Assembly: GCA_026193675.1 (NCBI GenBank)
Contig: JAPHSO010000127.1
Coordinates: 1-20,754, forward strand
Source: Gammaproteobacteria bacterium
GTDB taxonomy: Bacteria; Pseudomonadota; Gammaproteobacteria; Thiohalomonadales; Thiohalomonadaceae
Direction: 5' to 3'
DNA: 20,754 bases
Shown here: one piece after another, positions 8,108-17,417 of the stretch
How positions within the stretch are numbered: the first letter of the stretch is position 1
How the letters are laid out: the number at the start of each line of letters is the position of its first letter
Position numbers and translations under genes: made by a program
The notes under the pieces: generated by a model
Databases searched by the model: none
What the model was told of the DNA's origin: nothing
The model's input: the letters and a program-made list of their open reading frames with translations, nothing else

Positions 8108-8470
8108 ATGGCACACATACTAATAGTCGATGATTCACCGACAGAGGTACATGTACTGACCACAATGCTTGAGAGCACAGGCCATACGGTCTATTCGGCG
8201 AGCAATGGTGAGGCGGGTATTGAGATGGCAAAAGAGTTAAAGCCAACCTTAATCCTGATGGATGTTGTTATGCCGGGTATGAATGGTTTTCAGGCCACCC
8301 GTCAGCTCACCCGTGATGAAGATACTGCCAATATTCCGGTTATTATTGTAACCACTAAAGATCAGGAGACTGACCGTGTCTGGGGATTACGTCAGGGGGC
8401 TAAAGGTTATGTGACCAAGCCAATTGATGAGACTCTTTTAATGGAAAAGATTGCGGAGCTAGTAGGCTAG
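8108..8470 (+). CDS. pilH: PilH, twitching-motility response regulator
   Basis: 120 residues, a single receiver domain. The start ATG has AGGAGA about 8 bases upstream. Acidic residues are D8/D9, the phosphoacceptor D52 (LILMDVVMPGMNGFQATRQL), and the lysine K104 (YVTKPID). The start MAHILIVDDSPTEVHVL and the end match PilH. In Pseudomonas PilH opposes PilG, favouring retraction via PilT and/or acting as a phosphate sink. A 60-base gap separates it from pilG, and 19 bases from pilI. Confidence 0.92.
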   Translation: MAHILIVDDSPTEVHVLTTMLESTGHTVYSASNGEAGIEMAKELKPTLILMDVVMPGMNGFQATRQLTRDEDTANIPVIIVTTKDQETDRVWGLRQGAKGYVTKPIDETLLMEKIAELVG

Positions 8471-8489
8471 CATCTGGCGTTAACTGACT

Positions 8490-9035
8490 ATGAGTAATCA
8501 GGTAAACATTAATCCAATAGAGCTTTTATTAGAGTTGGAGCTACGGGCCAAGAGTCAGGCCGCTCCACTTCCCCAAAAAATTGATATTAAAAAGACCTGG
8601 CAGGGGCTCGGTTTTCGTATTGGCTCGGTCAGTCTGATTACGCCACTAGAGCAGGTTTCAGAAATTCTTACCGAGGTTCAGTTGACTGAGATTCCAGGTG
8701 TTAAGGACTGGGTTAAGGGGATCGCCAATGTGCGTGGAAATTTGCTACCCATTATTGATCTTGCCGGTTTGCTTACCGGAAATACAGGTATTTTGAGCTC
8801 TCGAAGTAGAATTATCGTATCCCAGCATATGGGGATGAGCGCCGGTATGGTGGTCGATGAGATTCTGGGACTAAGAAGTTTCTTTGTTGAAGATTTTTCA
8901 ACAAAACATGCGATTGATAATGAGCAAATAGCTCAATTTGTGAGTGGTTCGTATCAGCAGCATGGGCAGCAGTGGCCGGTAATCGATTTCCAGGGGATTA
9001 TCGAGTACCCAGCATTTAAGCAGGTTGCGGCCTAG
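8490..9035 (+). CDS. pilI: PilI, CheW-like coupling protein
   Basis: 181 residues with one CheW domain from about residue 30 (GFRIGSVSLITPLEQVSEIL; KDWVKGIANVRGNLLPIIDLAGLL; then GMVVDEILGLR). It should couple the PilJ receptor to the ChpA kinase in membrane arrays at the cell pole. No obvious Shine-Dalgarno site lies before the ATG, so expression may depend on coupling to pilH, which ends 19 bases earlier. The residues NVRGNLLPIIDL are typical of CheW proteins that join receptor-kinase arrays. Confidence 0.9.
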   Translation: MSNQVNINPIELLLELELRAKSQAAPLPQKIDIKKTWQGLGFRIGSVSLITPLEQVSEILTEVQLTEIPGVKDWVKGIANVRGNLLPIIDLAGLLTGNTGILSSRSRIIVSQHMGMSAGMVVDEILGLRSFFVEDFSTKHAIDNEQIAQFVSGSYQQHGQQWPVIDFQGIIEYPAFKQVAA

Positions 9036-9043
9036 GTGGCTAA

Positions 9044-9124
9044 ATGATGAATTTGTTAAAATTTCGTGTTGGGATGAGTAGTTGCCAACTGAATGTTATG
9101 GAGATAGTGGGAGTTTTAAGTTAA
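9044..9124 (+). CDS. Possible 26-codon coupling ORF between pilI and pilJ
   Basis: ATG at 9044 (a second ATG at 9047) opens 26 codons ending in TAA at 9122-9124, whose last base is the A of the pilJ ATG (TAATG). AGGTGG sits 4 bases before the first ATG and overlaps the end of pilI. The peptide includes KFRVGMSSCQLNVMEIVGVL, which loosely resembles the start of a CheW domain (FRVG, then LxxVxEI). It could be a translational coupling leader, the remnant of a second CheW gene, or chance. Too short for confident assignment. Confidence 0.35.
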   Translation: MMNLLKFRVGMSSCQLNVMEIVGVLS

Positions 9125-11178
9125 TGAGTGAAAAGAAAAAAATGAGCCTAGGGGTGAAAGGAGTAGCCGGGGACCGTACGACAGTTACCGCTGTAGTCCT
9201 GATGCTGTTATCGATGCTTCTAGGTATCTCTATCTACATATATGACACCCAAAATGTAGGCTATGATCGGGAATTCCAGGGTATTTTCGCTGATATGCGG
9301 ATATACACCCAGCAGGTTACAAAATTCTCTGGTATCGCCAATGAAGGTCGCCCTCAGACCTTTGATGAATTGAGAAAGCATAAAGAGAGGCTTGACCTAC
9401 TACAAAGCTATCTCATCGAGGGTAACCTTGAGAGCGGAATGCCGGCTCTCCCCGCCGATACAAACGCTGCCTATGAGCAGATGCTGAAGGTTTGGAAAGA
9501 GTATGAGAAAAACGTCTTCACCATTGAGAGTAAGCGCGGAATCGTTGTTGCTCTGAGTGAAATCGTAAAACTGATTAACCAAAACTCTGAACAGATGCTG
9601 GTGGGAGCCGATGAGGTTGCGACACTGATGGCCTCGAATAAGAACTTTAAGCTGGAGCAGGTCTATATTGCTGCTCGTCAGATGATGTTGACTCAGCGAC
9701 TCATCACCAATGTGAATGAGGTATTTCGTGGAGGTGAAACTGCAGCGATAGCGGCAGAGCAGTTTAATCGTGATGCTGAGCTGTTTGCTCGAGTTAACAC
9801 TGGATTCCTTGATGGGGATAAAGAGCTCAACATTAAAGCGGTTAAAGATGAGGAGCTGCTAGGGTTGGTAGAAGACCTTGGCGATATCTTTGAATCGTTT
9901 AACCAGCAGGCTGGTGGTATCAACGAACGTGGTCCAGATATTATTCTGGTCTCTGAAGCGATTGACAAAATTATCGCGCTGAATGATCCACTGCTCAACA
10001 GTATCGACACGCTTGAAAGCTCATATGAGAACTATGTAAACGGTCGACTTATTGACGCGACCCTTGGTTCCGCCTTTGGTGTTATTACCGTACTACTGCT
10101 GTTACTGCTGGGCGTTCATCTGAAACAATCGGGTGACCGTCGTCTGCAAGAGACAGAGATGGAGCGTAAAAAAACGGAGACCATTAACCGCTCAAATCAG
10201 GAAGCGATTATGCGACTACTTGATGAGATGGGAGACCTCGCGGATGGTGACCTTACGGTAAATGCAACAGTATCAGAAGATATCACCGGAGCGATAGCCG
10301 ACTCGATGAACTTCACGGTCGACGCATTGAGAACCCTGGTATCTCAAATTACAGGAAGTGCGACAGAGGTATTGAGTTCGGTAGAAAAAACACGAACCAC
10401 AGTAACCAACCTCTCGCATTCAAGTAGACAACAGGCTGAACAGATTGTATCTGCGAGTGCTGCTGCCAATGACATCGCAGAATCGACAAAGGGTGTAGCA
10501 AACAACGCAACCCAGTTGGCAAGTGAGTCTGCGCACTCGGTTGATATTGCAAAAAAGGGTGCCCAAACGGTACAGAAGTCGATTTCTGGTATGAATACCA
10601 TTCGTGATCAGATTCAAGAGACCTCAAAACGGATTAAGCGACTTGGTGAAAGTTCGCAGGAGATCGGAGATATCGTTGAGCTGATTAACGACATCGCCGA
10701 GCAGACCAACATCCTCTCTCTCAACGCGGCGATTCAGGCAGCAATGGCCGGTGAAGCGGGTCGTGGTTTTGCGGTGGTTGCGGACGAGGTACAGCGTCTT
10801 GCGGAACGTTCAGCAGATGCGACCAAGCAGATTGAGGCTCTGGTGAAAACCATCCAGACCGATACCAGTGAGGCGATTACCTCAATGGAGAGAAGTACCA
10901 GTGAGGTGGTTTCGGGTGCGAAACTGGCGGAGGATGCGGGTACCGCACTTTCTGAGATCGAGCAGGTATCAGCCAAGCTGGCTGTTCTGATTGAAGGGAT
11001 CAGTGATGCAACTAAAAACCAGACATCTGCTTCATCTAATATCACCAAAACTATGGACCAAATCCTGGAGATAACAACTAAAACGACTGAAGAGACTGAC
11101 GAAACTGCCAGTTCGATTACCAACCTGGCCGATCTGGCAAATGGTATGAAGCACTCTGTATCTGGCTTCAAGCTTTAA
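9124..11178 (+). CDS. pilJ: PilJ, methyl-accepting chemotaxis protein of the Chp system
   Basis: 684 residues from the ATG at 9124; GGGAG lies 10 bases upstream, and an in-frame TTG at 9082 is less likely. Membrane segment 1 is near residues 20-40 (VVLMLLSMLLGISIYIY), then a periplasmic region with PilJ-type repeats (REFQGIFADMRIYTQQV; IYAARQMMLTQRLITNVNEV), membrane segment 2 near residues 310-333, and a HAMP-like region (GDLADGDLTVNATVSEDITG). A cytoplasmic coiled coil follows, with the signalling hairpin EQTNILSLNAAIQAAMAGEAGRGFAVVADEV near residues 524-556. Length matches Pseudomonas PilJ. In that organism PilJ binds the pilin PilA and controls ChpA during surface contact and phosphatidylethanolamine chemotaxis. 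It is the only receptor in this locus. Confidence 0.94.
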   Translation: MSEKKKMSLGVKGVAGDRTTVTAVVLMLLSMLLGISIYIYDTQNVGYDREFQGIFADMRIYTQQVTKFSGIANEGRPQTFDELRKHKERLDLLQSYLIEGNLESGMPALPADTNAAYEQMLKVWKEYEKNVFTIESKRGIVVALSEIVKLINQNSEQMLVGADEVATLMASNKNFKLEQVYIAARQMMLTQRLITNVNEVFRGGETAAIAAEQFNRDAELFARVNTGFLDGDKELNIKAVKDEELLGLVEDLGDIFESFNQQAGGINERGPDIILVSEAIDKIIALNDPLLNSIDTLESSYENYVNGRLIDATLGSAFGVITVLLLLLLGVHLKQSGDRRLQETEMERKKTETINRSNQEAIMRLLDEMGDLADGDLTVNATVSEDITGAIADSMNFTVDALRTLVSQITGSATEVLSSVEKTRTTVTNLSHSSRQQAEQIVSASAAANDIAESTKGVANNATQLASESAHSVDIAKKGAQTVQKSISGMNTIRDQIQETSKRIKRLGESSQEIGDIVELINDIAEQTNILSLNAAIQAAMAGEAGRGFAVVADEVQRLAERSADATKQIEALVKTIQTDTSEAITSMERSTSEVVSGAKLAEDAGTALSEIEQVSAKLAVLIEGISDATKNQTSASSNITKTMDQILEITTKTTEETDETASSITNLADLANGMKHSVSGFKL

Positions 11179-11249
11179 GGATTAAAGAGTTGTTAAACGT
11201 TGCATTATGTAACGGGTGCAGAGAGTCGTAGGGGAGTTGGAAGCTGGTA

Positions 11250-14200
11250 ATGCAAAATAGTGAACAGTTTGATGTAAGTACTCTGGCCTGGGTTAAGGAT
11301 GAGATTGACGATACTCTGAACCAGGCTCGGATTGCACTTGAGTCATTTGTTGATGATGAAGAGGATGCATCTTATCTGCGCCAGTTTATCGATCTACTAC
11401 ATCAGGTTCAGGGAACGCTCAATATTGTAGAGCTCACCGGAGCTGCACAGTTTGCCGGTGAAGTTGAGTCGCTGGCAGTTAAAATTGGTGATGGAGAGAT
11501 AGATGACCATCAACAGGCATTTGACCTGATGATGCGCTCAATTTTGCTTTTGCCGGATTACCTTGAAAGTCTTTTAGGCGGCAAGCAGGATGATTCGACA
11601 CCGTTAATTCCCCTGTTAAATGGAATCAGGGAGCTGAAGGGTGAGACCAAGTTAAATCCGTTTCAGTACTTTATTCCCGATCTTAAAATACTGCCTCCTG
11701 ATGATTTCGGTAGCAAAAATCCAGATGCGCCGATCAAGTCGGTTGCACAGAAAATTCATCACCATTTCCAGAGCGCTCTGCTCAATGTCTTACGTGAGAA
11801 GGATCTAAACAACAGTTTCAATAAACTGGCGGTTGTTTTAGATAAATTCTCTCAATATGTGGTGAATGATTATGTTCGCCAATGGATGTGGGTGAGTGTT
11901 GCTTTTGTTGATGCATTTAAGAGTGGTCAGCTACAGTTGGCGCGTGAACATAAAAGTGTTCTCGGAAAAATTGAGCAAGCGATTAAAATTATTGGCCAGT
12001 CTGGTGAGAAGGGGATCTCCAAAGGACCTCTACTAAAGCTGACTAAGGCTATTTTATGGCACATCTCAAATATTGAAGGGGCCCCGGCAGACTCTCGTGT
12101 CGGTCAGCTGCAGTTAGCGTTTAAAATCGGCTCCGCATCAGTTTCTGAAGGGAGTGGCGTCACTCTTACATCAGACCTCAAGCAGGCCGTATCAAATGAC
12201 ATATTGACTGAGCTAACCGGGGTTAAAGATACTTTTGACCTGTTTGTTCGTAGTGATAAAACAAATCTAACTCAGCTCGAACCGATGGCTGAGAACCTGA
12301 ACCGCCTCATTGAAACCCTGGGGCTGCTGGAGCAGGAGGATCTTCAATCGATTCTTCGCACTGAAGTTGCTGTTATTAAAAGACTGATCTCTGGTGAAAT
12401 CGAAGCTGATGATGACACCCTGATGGGCGTCGCTGGTGCCATTCTAATGGTCGATTCTGCCATGAAAGATTGGGGTAGCGTCGACACCATGGAGAAGGCC
12501 GACGCTACAGATGAGCAGGTCGGTGAAGATATGGTGCAGGCTGAACACCAGAAAATGGTGCGTCAGGTAATGCATGAGGCGCGCGAAGATCTGATAAAGG
12601 TTCGTGAAGCGGTTATCCATTATCTTGAGCAGGATGGTAATAAGCAGGTACTACAGGAGGTTCCTTCTCTACTGTTAACCATCATTGGAAGCCTGAAACT
12701 ACTCTCCTATAAAAAATTGGCGACCATTCTCACCTCCTGTCACCTCTTTATCGATGAGCAGATGATTCAGGCTGAATCGATGCCTGATGATGATGAGCTC
12801 GATACCCTGGCTGATGCGATTATGGCCGTTGAGTATTACCTTGAGGCATTTGCTCAAAGCAAGGTACATCCCGGAAAGGTTCTTGAAGTTGCCAATACAG
12901 CTATTACCAAACTTGGGTACCCGGCAGAAGAGAGCCGGGTTATTGAGCCAATCACGCCTGCTAATGATGAGACGGAGTTCGAAGACTCTGAAGAGATTGA
13001 GATTTCAGAAGAGGTCATGGATGAGATTGAATCTGAGACTGAAACGGCAGAGGGTTCTGAAGATAATACTGCTGCGGAGTCGATCGCCGAAGAGGAGGTT
13101 GAGCCCGAAACCGTCGATGAGCCACAAGAAGAGCAGGTTGAAATTGTTGAAGAGGTTGTGGCTGAAGAGGCGGTAGCCACATCCGCTGTAGATGATGAGA
13201 TCGACGAAGAGATTGTCGAGATCTTTATTGAAGAGGCTGAGGAGGAGATTGCAAATCTGCTTGAGGCAATGCCTCAGTGGCAGGCTGATCCGGCTAACAG
13301 CGATATCCTGGGAGATATTCGTCGTAGTTTCCATACGCTCAAGGGTAGTGGCCGACTGGTTGGTGCGACTGTATTGGGTGAATTCGCCTGGGCATTCGAG
13401 AATATGCTCAACAAGATTATTGATGGCATCTTCAGTCCAAACATGGCGATCTTTGACCTGCTCGATCAGGCGCTTGAGGCTCTGCCTCAACTGATTACCC
13501 AATTTAAAGATAAAACGCCACCAACGATAGATATTGAGCCTATTCAATTGTTCGCATTCGAGATCGCTGAGTCGGGTGGTATCCCAGTCTCCGAGTCTGA
13601 AGTTACAGTTGAAGAGGAGACCGAGTCGGTTGAGGCGGAGGATCATGCTGAGTTAGTTGAAGCTATTTCCGATGAGATTGAAGTCGAAGATACCGCTGAA
13701 CAGAGTGCTGCCATAGAGCTCGCTGAAGAGTTGGTTGAGTTACCGGATATTGAGGAGGTTGAACAAAGTGCTGCAGATTCAACTGTACAACCTCAGCGTA
13801 TTGAACCGGCTCTCTTTGAGATTTACGAAAGTGAGAGTCATGCTCACCTCGATACGATTCGGCATTTCCTGGAAGAGGCAAAACAGAGTGATGACCTTTC
13901 GGTAAAGGAGCCACTTGTCAGAGCGTTACATACCCTAACAGGCAGCTCACGCATGGCCAATGTTCCTGAGGTGTCCGAGGGTTGCTCTGTCGCTGAAAAG
14001 TATCTGAAATCTTTGCAGTTGAGCCATACACCGCTTCCAGAAGAGGGGAAGCAGTTTTTAGTCTCTGCTATCGAGTATATCGAGCAGGTTGTTGAACATC
14101 TGCGTGATGCCAGTAAGCCATTACCCGATCAGAGTGCATTTCAGGCACGAATTTCCGAACTATACGATGCCGTTGCACATCTTGAAGTAGATGAAAAACA

Positions 14201-17200
14201 GACACCAGAAGCGGGATTAATTTCTGTCCCAGCGATTGAGGGGGATGGCGCGGACCTCAATATTGAAGAGGATGTGATTGGGGAGATCGCCGAGGAGATT
14301 ACGGTTGAAGAGGTGGAAGATCTTGATTCTTCTCAGCTTGAAAGCCTGGTACCTGAAACGGAAATTTCCGTTGAGATTATTCCTGATGAGACTCCTGTTG
14401 AAGAGGCCAAAGAGGAGATTGCTCCTCAGATAGAGCCTCCCCAACAATACTCAGTACCTCCTCTGACGGCGGCAGACAGCGAAGCGACTGCTGACGATGA
14501 TGATGAGGATGACGTCTTAATTGAGATCTTCCTTGAAGAGGCCGAGGAGCTGATCGACGCAACAGAGGAGACTCTGCAGGAGTGGTCAAACAATCCTGAC
14601 GATCAGAAGCTGGTTAAATCGCTACAGAGACAGCTACATACGCTTAAAGGTGGCGCTCGCCTTGCCGGTCTCAAAGAGATTGGCGATTTGAGCCATAGTC
14701 TTGAGACTACATTTGATGCAATTGTTGATGGACTACTCAAGCGTTCTCCTGAGATGTTCAATCTGCTTCAACTGGCCCATGATCGACTGGTCACACAACT
14801 GGATCAGGTGCGTCAACACCAGCCGGTTATTTCGGGTGAAGATCTCATTACCAAAGTAAATGCTCTGGGTCTTGGCGAAGAGATTGAGGCTGAGACTCAA
14901 GATCAACCGGCTGAAATTGAGACAGCTACTGATGAACTCTCTACTGAAAGTGAAAAACTCGATGAGAGTCTTGAAACGGTGGAAGAGATCTCTCCAGAGG
15001 TTATCGGTTCCATTGTTAATCTTAAAGGCGATGTTGAAGCCTGGATGTCCAAGCCTGATGATGAAGTTCTGACAGGTGAATTGGTCGAAAAGATTGGTAA
15101 CCTGAAAAAACAGGGACTGATTCAACAGAGTGGAGAGTCATTCCAGAATCTGTTGGAGTCGATTGAGCGTCTTACAACTGCGGTTAATAGCGGTAATCAA
15201 CTGCTCTCATTTGAGAATAAAATGCTCATCGAAAGCGCATTTGAATCGATGAACAAGGTTTCAGAGTCAGGAAGTTCTGAAGCTCAAAGCAGTATTAATC
15301 GTGAGTTAATTGATAAGATTGATCAAATTCTCGCTTTTGAACAGCGGAAAAGGACAGAAGCGGTTGAGAAGTCTGAAGAAGATGTCACCGAAACAGCTGG
15401 GCCGGTTGAAGAGGCTGCTACCGGTAGTTCTCCTACAGAGAAAGAGCCGGAAGAACCTTCTACAAAATCTGAGCCTGTCTCGGATGATAAGGCCAGGTCT
15501 GCAGAATTTGCATTCCAACTTGCAGAAGAGGAGAGTAAGGAGAGACGTCGACACACCTCCAGAGTTCAGCACGAGATGGTTCGTGTGCGGGCTGACCTGC
15601 TTGATGAGTTGGTCAATTTTGCTGGTGAGGTGAGCATCTACCGTTCACGGGTAGAGCAGCAGATTGGCGCCTTCGGTGGCAACTTGGGCGAACTGGATCA
15701 GACCGTCGATCGTCTGCGGGAGCAACTTCGTCATCTTGATATTGAGACTGAGGCGCAAATTGATGCCCGTTATCATGATTCGGTGGATCAACTAACAGAA
15801 GACCATGAAGAGTTCGATCCGCTAGAGTTTGACCGCTTCACAACTATGCAGCAGCTTTCACGTTCGATGAGTGAGTCTCTCAATGACCTACAGAATATTG
15901 AGAGTGCGCTAGACAATTTAACGCGAGAAACTGAAACCCTTCTTCTACAGCAGTCACGAGTAAACAGTGAGCTTCAGGAGAGTCTGATTCAGACTCGTAT
16001 GATGCCACTGGTTGAGCATGCGCCACGGTTACGTCGTGTGGTTAGACAGACCGCATCAGAGTTAGATAAAAGTATTAATCTCCAGTTTAGCGGTGCGGAA
16101 GTGGAGATGGATCGAGGTATCGTAACCCGTATTCTGGCTCCGCTAGAGCACATGTTACGTAACGCTATTTCACACGGCATCGAGTCAGCGGCGGTGCGTA
16201 AAAAGGCCGGCAAGCCTAAAGATGGCTCCATTGAGATCAAGCTCTTCCAGGAGGGGTCTGAAATCGTCATGCTGGTGAAAGATGATGGTGCCGGTCTAAA
16301 CAAGGATGCAATCGTTAAAAAGGCGATCAAACAGGGTTTGATGAAGAAAGGGGATAAGCTAAGTGATCAGGAGATCTATCACTTTATCCTTGAAGCGGGC
16401 CTGTCAACGGCTGAAAAACTGAGTCAAATTTCTGGCCGTGGCGTCGGTATGGATGTTGTGGTCAGCGAAGTAAAGCAGCTTGGCGGCTCACTGATGATCG
16501 ATTCTGAGCTTGGTGTGGGCACCACATTCATTATCCGTCTGCCACTATCGCTTACTGCAAGTAGGGCGCTACTGATCAGGGCGGCCGACCACCAGTATGC
16601 AATTCCTCTTTTGAGTGTACGTGGTATTGAGCGTATCGACCATGAAGAGCTGGAATCGGTGATGCAACAGGATAGACCCAGTTTCCAATGGGTTGATGGC
16701 GACTATGAGTTGCACTACCTCAGCGAGCTTTTAGGATTTGGTGAAGGTGGCGTTCACACCGATATGCTGCGCCGTCCACTACTGATGGTTCAGAGTGGTG
16801 AGTTGCGCATGGCGCTCATTGTTGATGTCCTTAGTGGTAGTCGTGAGGTTGTGGTGAAGTCGCTGGGTTCTCAGTTGAGTGTTCTGCCTGAGTTCTCAGG
16901 CGCATCAATTATGGGTGATGGTAGTGTTGTACTGATCCTTGATATTCCTGCTCTTTTGCGTCGTTCAACCCTGCAAAACAGAGAGCAGATGAGAGAGAAG
17001 GTGGTGTCGCCGGTTAGACGTGCAGAACCACTTGTTATGGTCGTTGATGATTCGATCACTGTTCGAAAGGTTACCGAACGACTATTGAAGAAACAGCAGA
17101 TGCAGTGTGTGACAGCTAAAGATGGTGTTGATGCACTGAGTCAGCTCGAGACTGTACAACCCGATGTGATGCTGCTCGATATTGAGATGCCCCGTATGGA

Positions 17201-17417
17201 TGGATATGAGCTGGCAACCAACATGCGTAACTCCGAAAATGAATTGATTAAGAATATTCCGATTATTATGATCACTTCGCGAACAGGAGAGAAACATAAG
17301 CAACGCGCTATGGAGATTGGTGTTAATGCCTATCTAGGTAAACCGTTTACCGAATCTGACCTGTTGGAGAATATCCATACCTATCTACCTGAAGAGTTTA
17401 AAGAGCGAATGCAATGA
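11250..17417 (+). CDS. chpA: ChpA, hybrid CheA-like histidine kinase with multiple Hpt modules
   Basis: 2055 residues. An N-terminal FimL-like/Hpt module has H51 (LHQVQGTL). Two degenerate modules follow: N351 at the His position (LNRLIETLGLL) and L476 (LLLTIIGSL). Classical Hpts are at H695 (FHTLKGSG), H894 (LHTLTGSS) and H1130 (LHTLKGGA). Glu-rich linkers separate the modules. Then come a CheA dimerisation region (about 1435-1600), an ATPase with N box HMLRNAISHGIE (N1638), G1 DDGAGLN (D1679) and G2 GRGVGMDVV (1729-1737), a CheW-like domain (about 1770-1905) and a C-terminal receiver with D1933/D1934, D1977 and K2031. It phosphorylates PilG and PilH. Pseudomonas ChpA is about 2470 residues. 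The start has GGAAG 6 bases upstream; the stop overlaps chpC. Confidence 0.95.
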   Translation: MQNSEQFDVSTLAWVKDEIDDTLNQARIALESFVDDEEDASYLRQFIDLLHQVQGTLNIVELTGAAQFAGEVESLAVKIGDGEIDDHQQAFDLMMRSILLLPDYLESLLGGKQDDSTPLIPLLNGIRELKGETKLNPFQYFIPDLKILPPDDFGSKNPDAPIKSVAQKIHHHFQSALLNVLREKDLNNSFNKLAVVLDKFSQYVVNDYVRQWMWVSVAFVDAFKSGQLQLAREHKSVLGKIEQAIKIIGQSGEKGISKGPLLKLTKAILWHISNIEGAPADSRVGQLQLAFKIGSASVSEGSGVTLTSDLKQAVSNDILTELTGVKDTFDLFVRSDKTNLTQLEPMAENLNRLIETLGLLEQEDLQSILRTEVAVIKRLISGEIEADDDTLMGVAGAILMVDSAMKDWGSVDTMEKADATDEQVGEDMVQAEHQKMVRQVMHEAREDLIKVREAVIHYLEQDGNKQVLQEVPSLLLTIIGSLKLLSYKKLATILTSCHLFIDEQMIQAESMPDDDELDTLADAIMAVEYYLEAFAQSKVHPGKVLEVANTAITKLGYPAEESRVIEPITPANDETEFEDSEEIEISEEVMDEIESETETAEGSEDNTAAESIAEEEVEPETVDEPQEEQVEIVEEVVAEEAVATSAVDDEIDEEIVEIFIEEAEEEIANLLEAMPQWQADPANSDILGDIRRSFHTLKGSGRLVGATVLGEFAWAFENMLNKIIDGIFSPNMAIFDLLDQALEALPQLITQFKDKTPPTIDIEPIQLFAFEIAESGGIPVSESEVTVEEETESVEAEDHAELVEAISDEIEVEDTAEQSAAIELAEELVELPDIEEVEQSAADSTVQPQRIEPALFEIYESESHAHLDTIRHFLEEAKQSDDLSVKEPLVRALHTLTGSSRMANVPEVSEGCSVAEKYLKSLQLSHTPLPEEGKQFLVSAIEYIEQVVEHLRDASKPLPDQSAFQARISELYDAVAHLEVDEKQTPEAGLISVPAIEGDGADLNIEEDVIGEIAEEITVEEVEDLDSSQLESLVPETEISVEIIPDETPVEEAKEEIAPQIEPPQQYSVPPLTAADSEATADDDDEDDVLIEIFLEEAEELIDATEETLQEWSNNPDDQKLVKSLQRQLHTLKGGARLAGLKEIGDLSHSLETTFDAIVDGLLKRSPEMFNLLQLAHDRLVTQLDQVRQHQPVISGEDLITKVNALGLGEEIEAETQDQPAEIETATDELSTESEKLDESLETVEEISPEVIGSIVNLKGDVEAWMSKPDDEVLTGELVEKIGNLKKQGLIQQSGESFQNLLESIERLTTAVNSGNQLLSFENKMLIESAFESMNKVSESGSSEAQSSINRELIDKIDQILAFEQRKRTEAVEKSEEDVTETAGPVEEAATGSSPTEKEPEEPSTKSEPVSDDKARSAEFAFQLAEEESKERRRHTSRVQHEMVRVRADLLDELVNFAGEVSIYRSRVEQQIGAFGGNLGELDQTVDRLREQLRHLDIETEAQIDARYHDSVDQLTEDHEEFDPLEFDRFTTMQQLSRSMSESLNDLQNIESALDNLTRETETLLLQQSRVNSELQESLIQTRMMPLVEHAPRLRRVVRQTASELDKSINLQFSGAEVEMDRGIVTRILAPLEHMLRNAISHGIESAAVRKKAGKPKDGSIEIKLFQEGSEIVMLVKDDGAGLNKDAIVKKAIKQGLMKKGDKLSDQEIYHFILEAGLSTAEKLSQISGRGVGMDVVVSEVKQLGGSLMIDSELGVGTTFIIRLPLSLTASRALLIRAADHQYAIPLLSVRGIERIDHEELESVMQQDRPSFQWVDGDYELHYLSELLGFGEGGVHTDMLRRPLLMVQSGELRMALIVDVLSGSREVVVKSLGSQLSVLPEFSGASIMGDGSVVLILDIPALLRRSTLQNREQMREKVVSPVRRAEPLVMVVDDSITVRKVTERLLKKQQMQCVTAKDGVDALSQLETVQPDVMLLDIEMPRMDGYELATNMRNSENELIKNIPIIMITSRTGEKHKQRAMEIGVNAYLGKPFTESDLLENIHTYLPEEFKERMQ

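Noticed and set aside
9082..9123. TTG start for pilJ at 9082
   Set aside because: The ATG at 9124 has GGGAG upstream and gives the normal family length; the extra residues are not typical of PilJ.
12787..15633. Open frames overlapping chpA on both strands (for example 12854-13180, 13005-13646 and 14733-15125 minus; 12787-13176 and 15310-15633 plus)
   Set aside because: They arise from the Glu-rich codon pattern (GAG/GAA/GAT) of the chpA linkers and encode biased Ser- or Leu/Arg-rich products.
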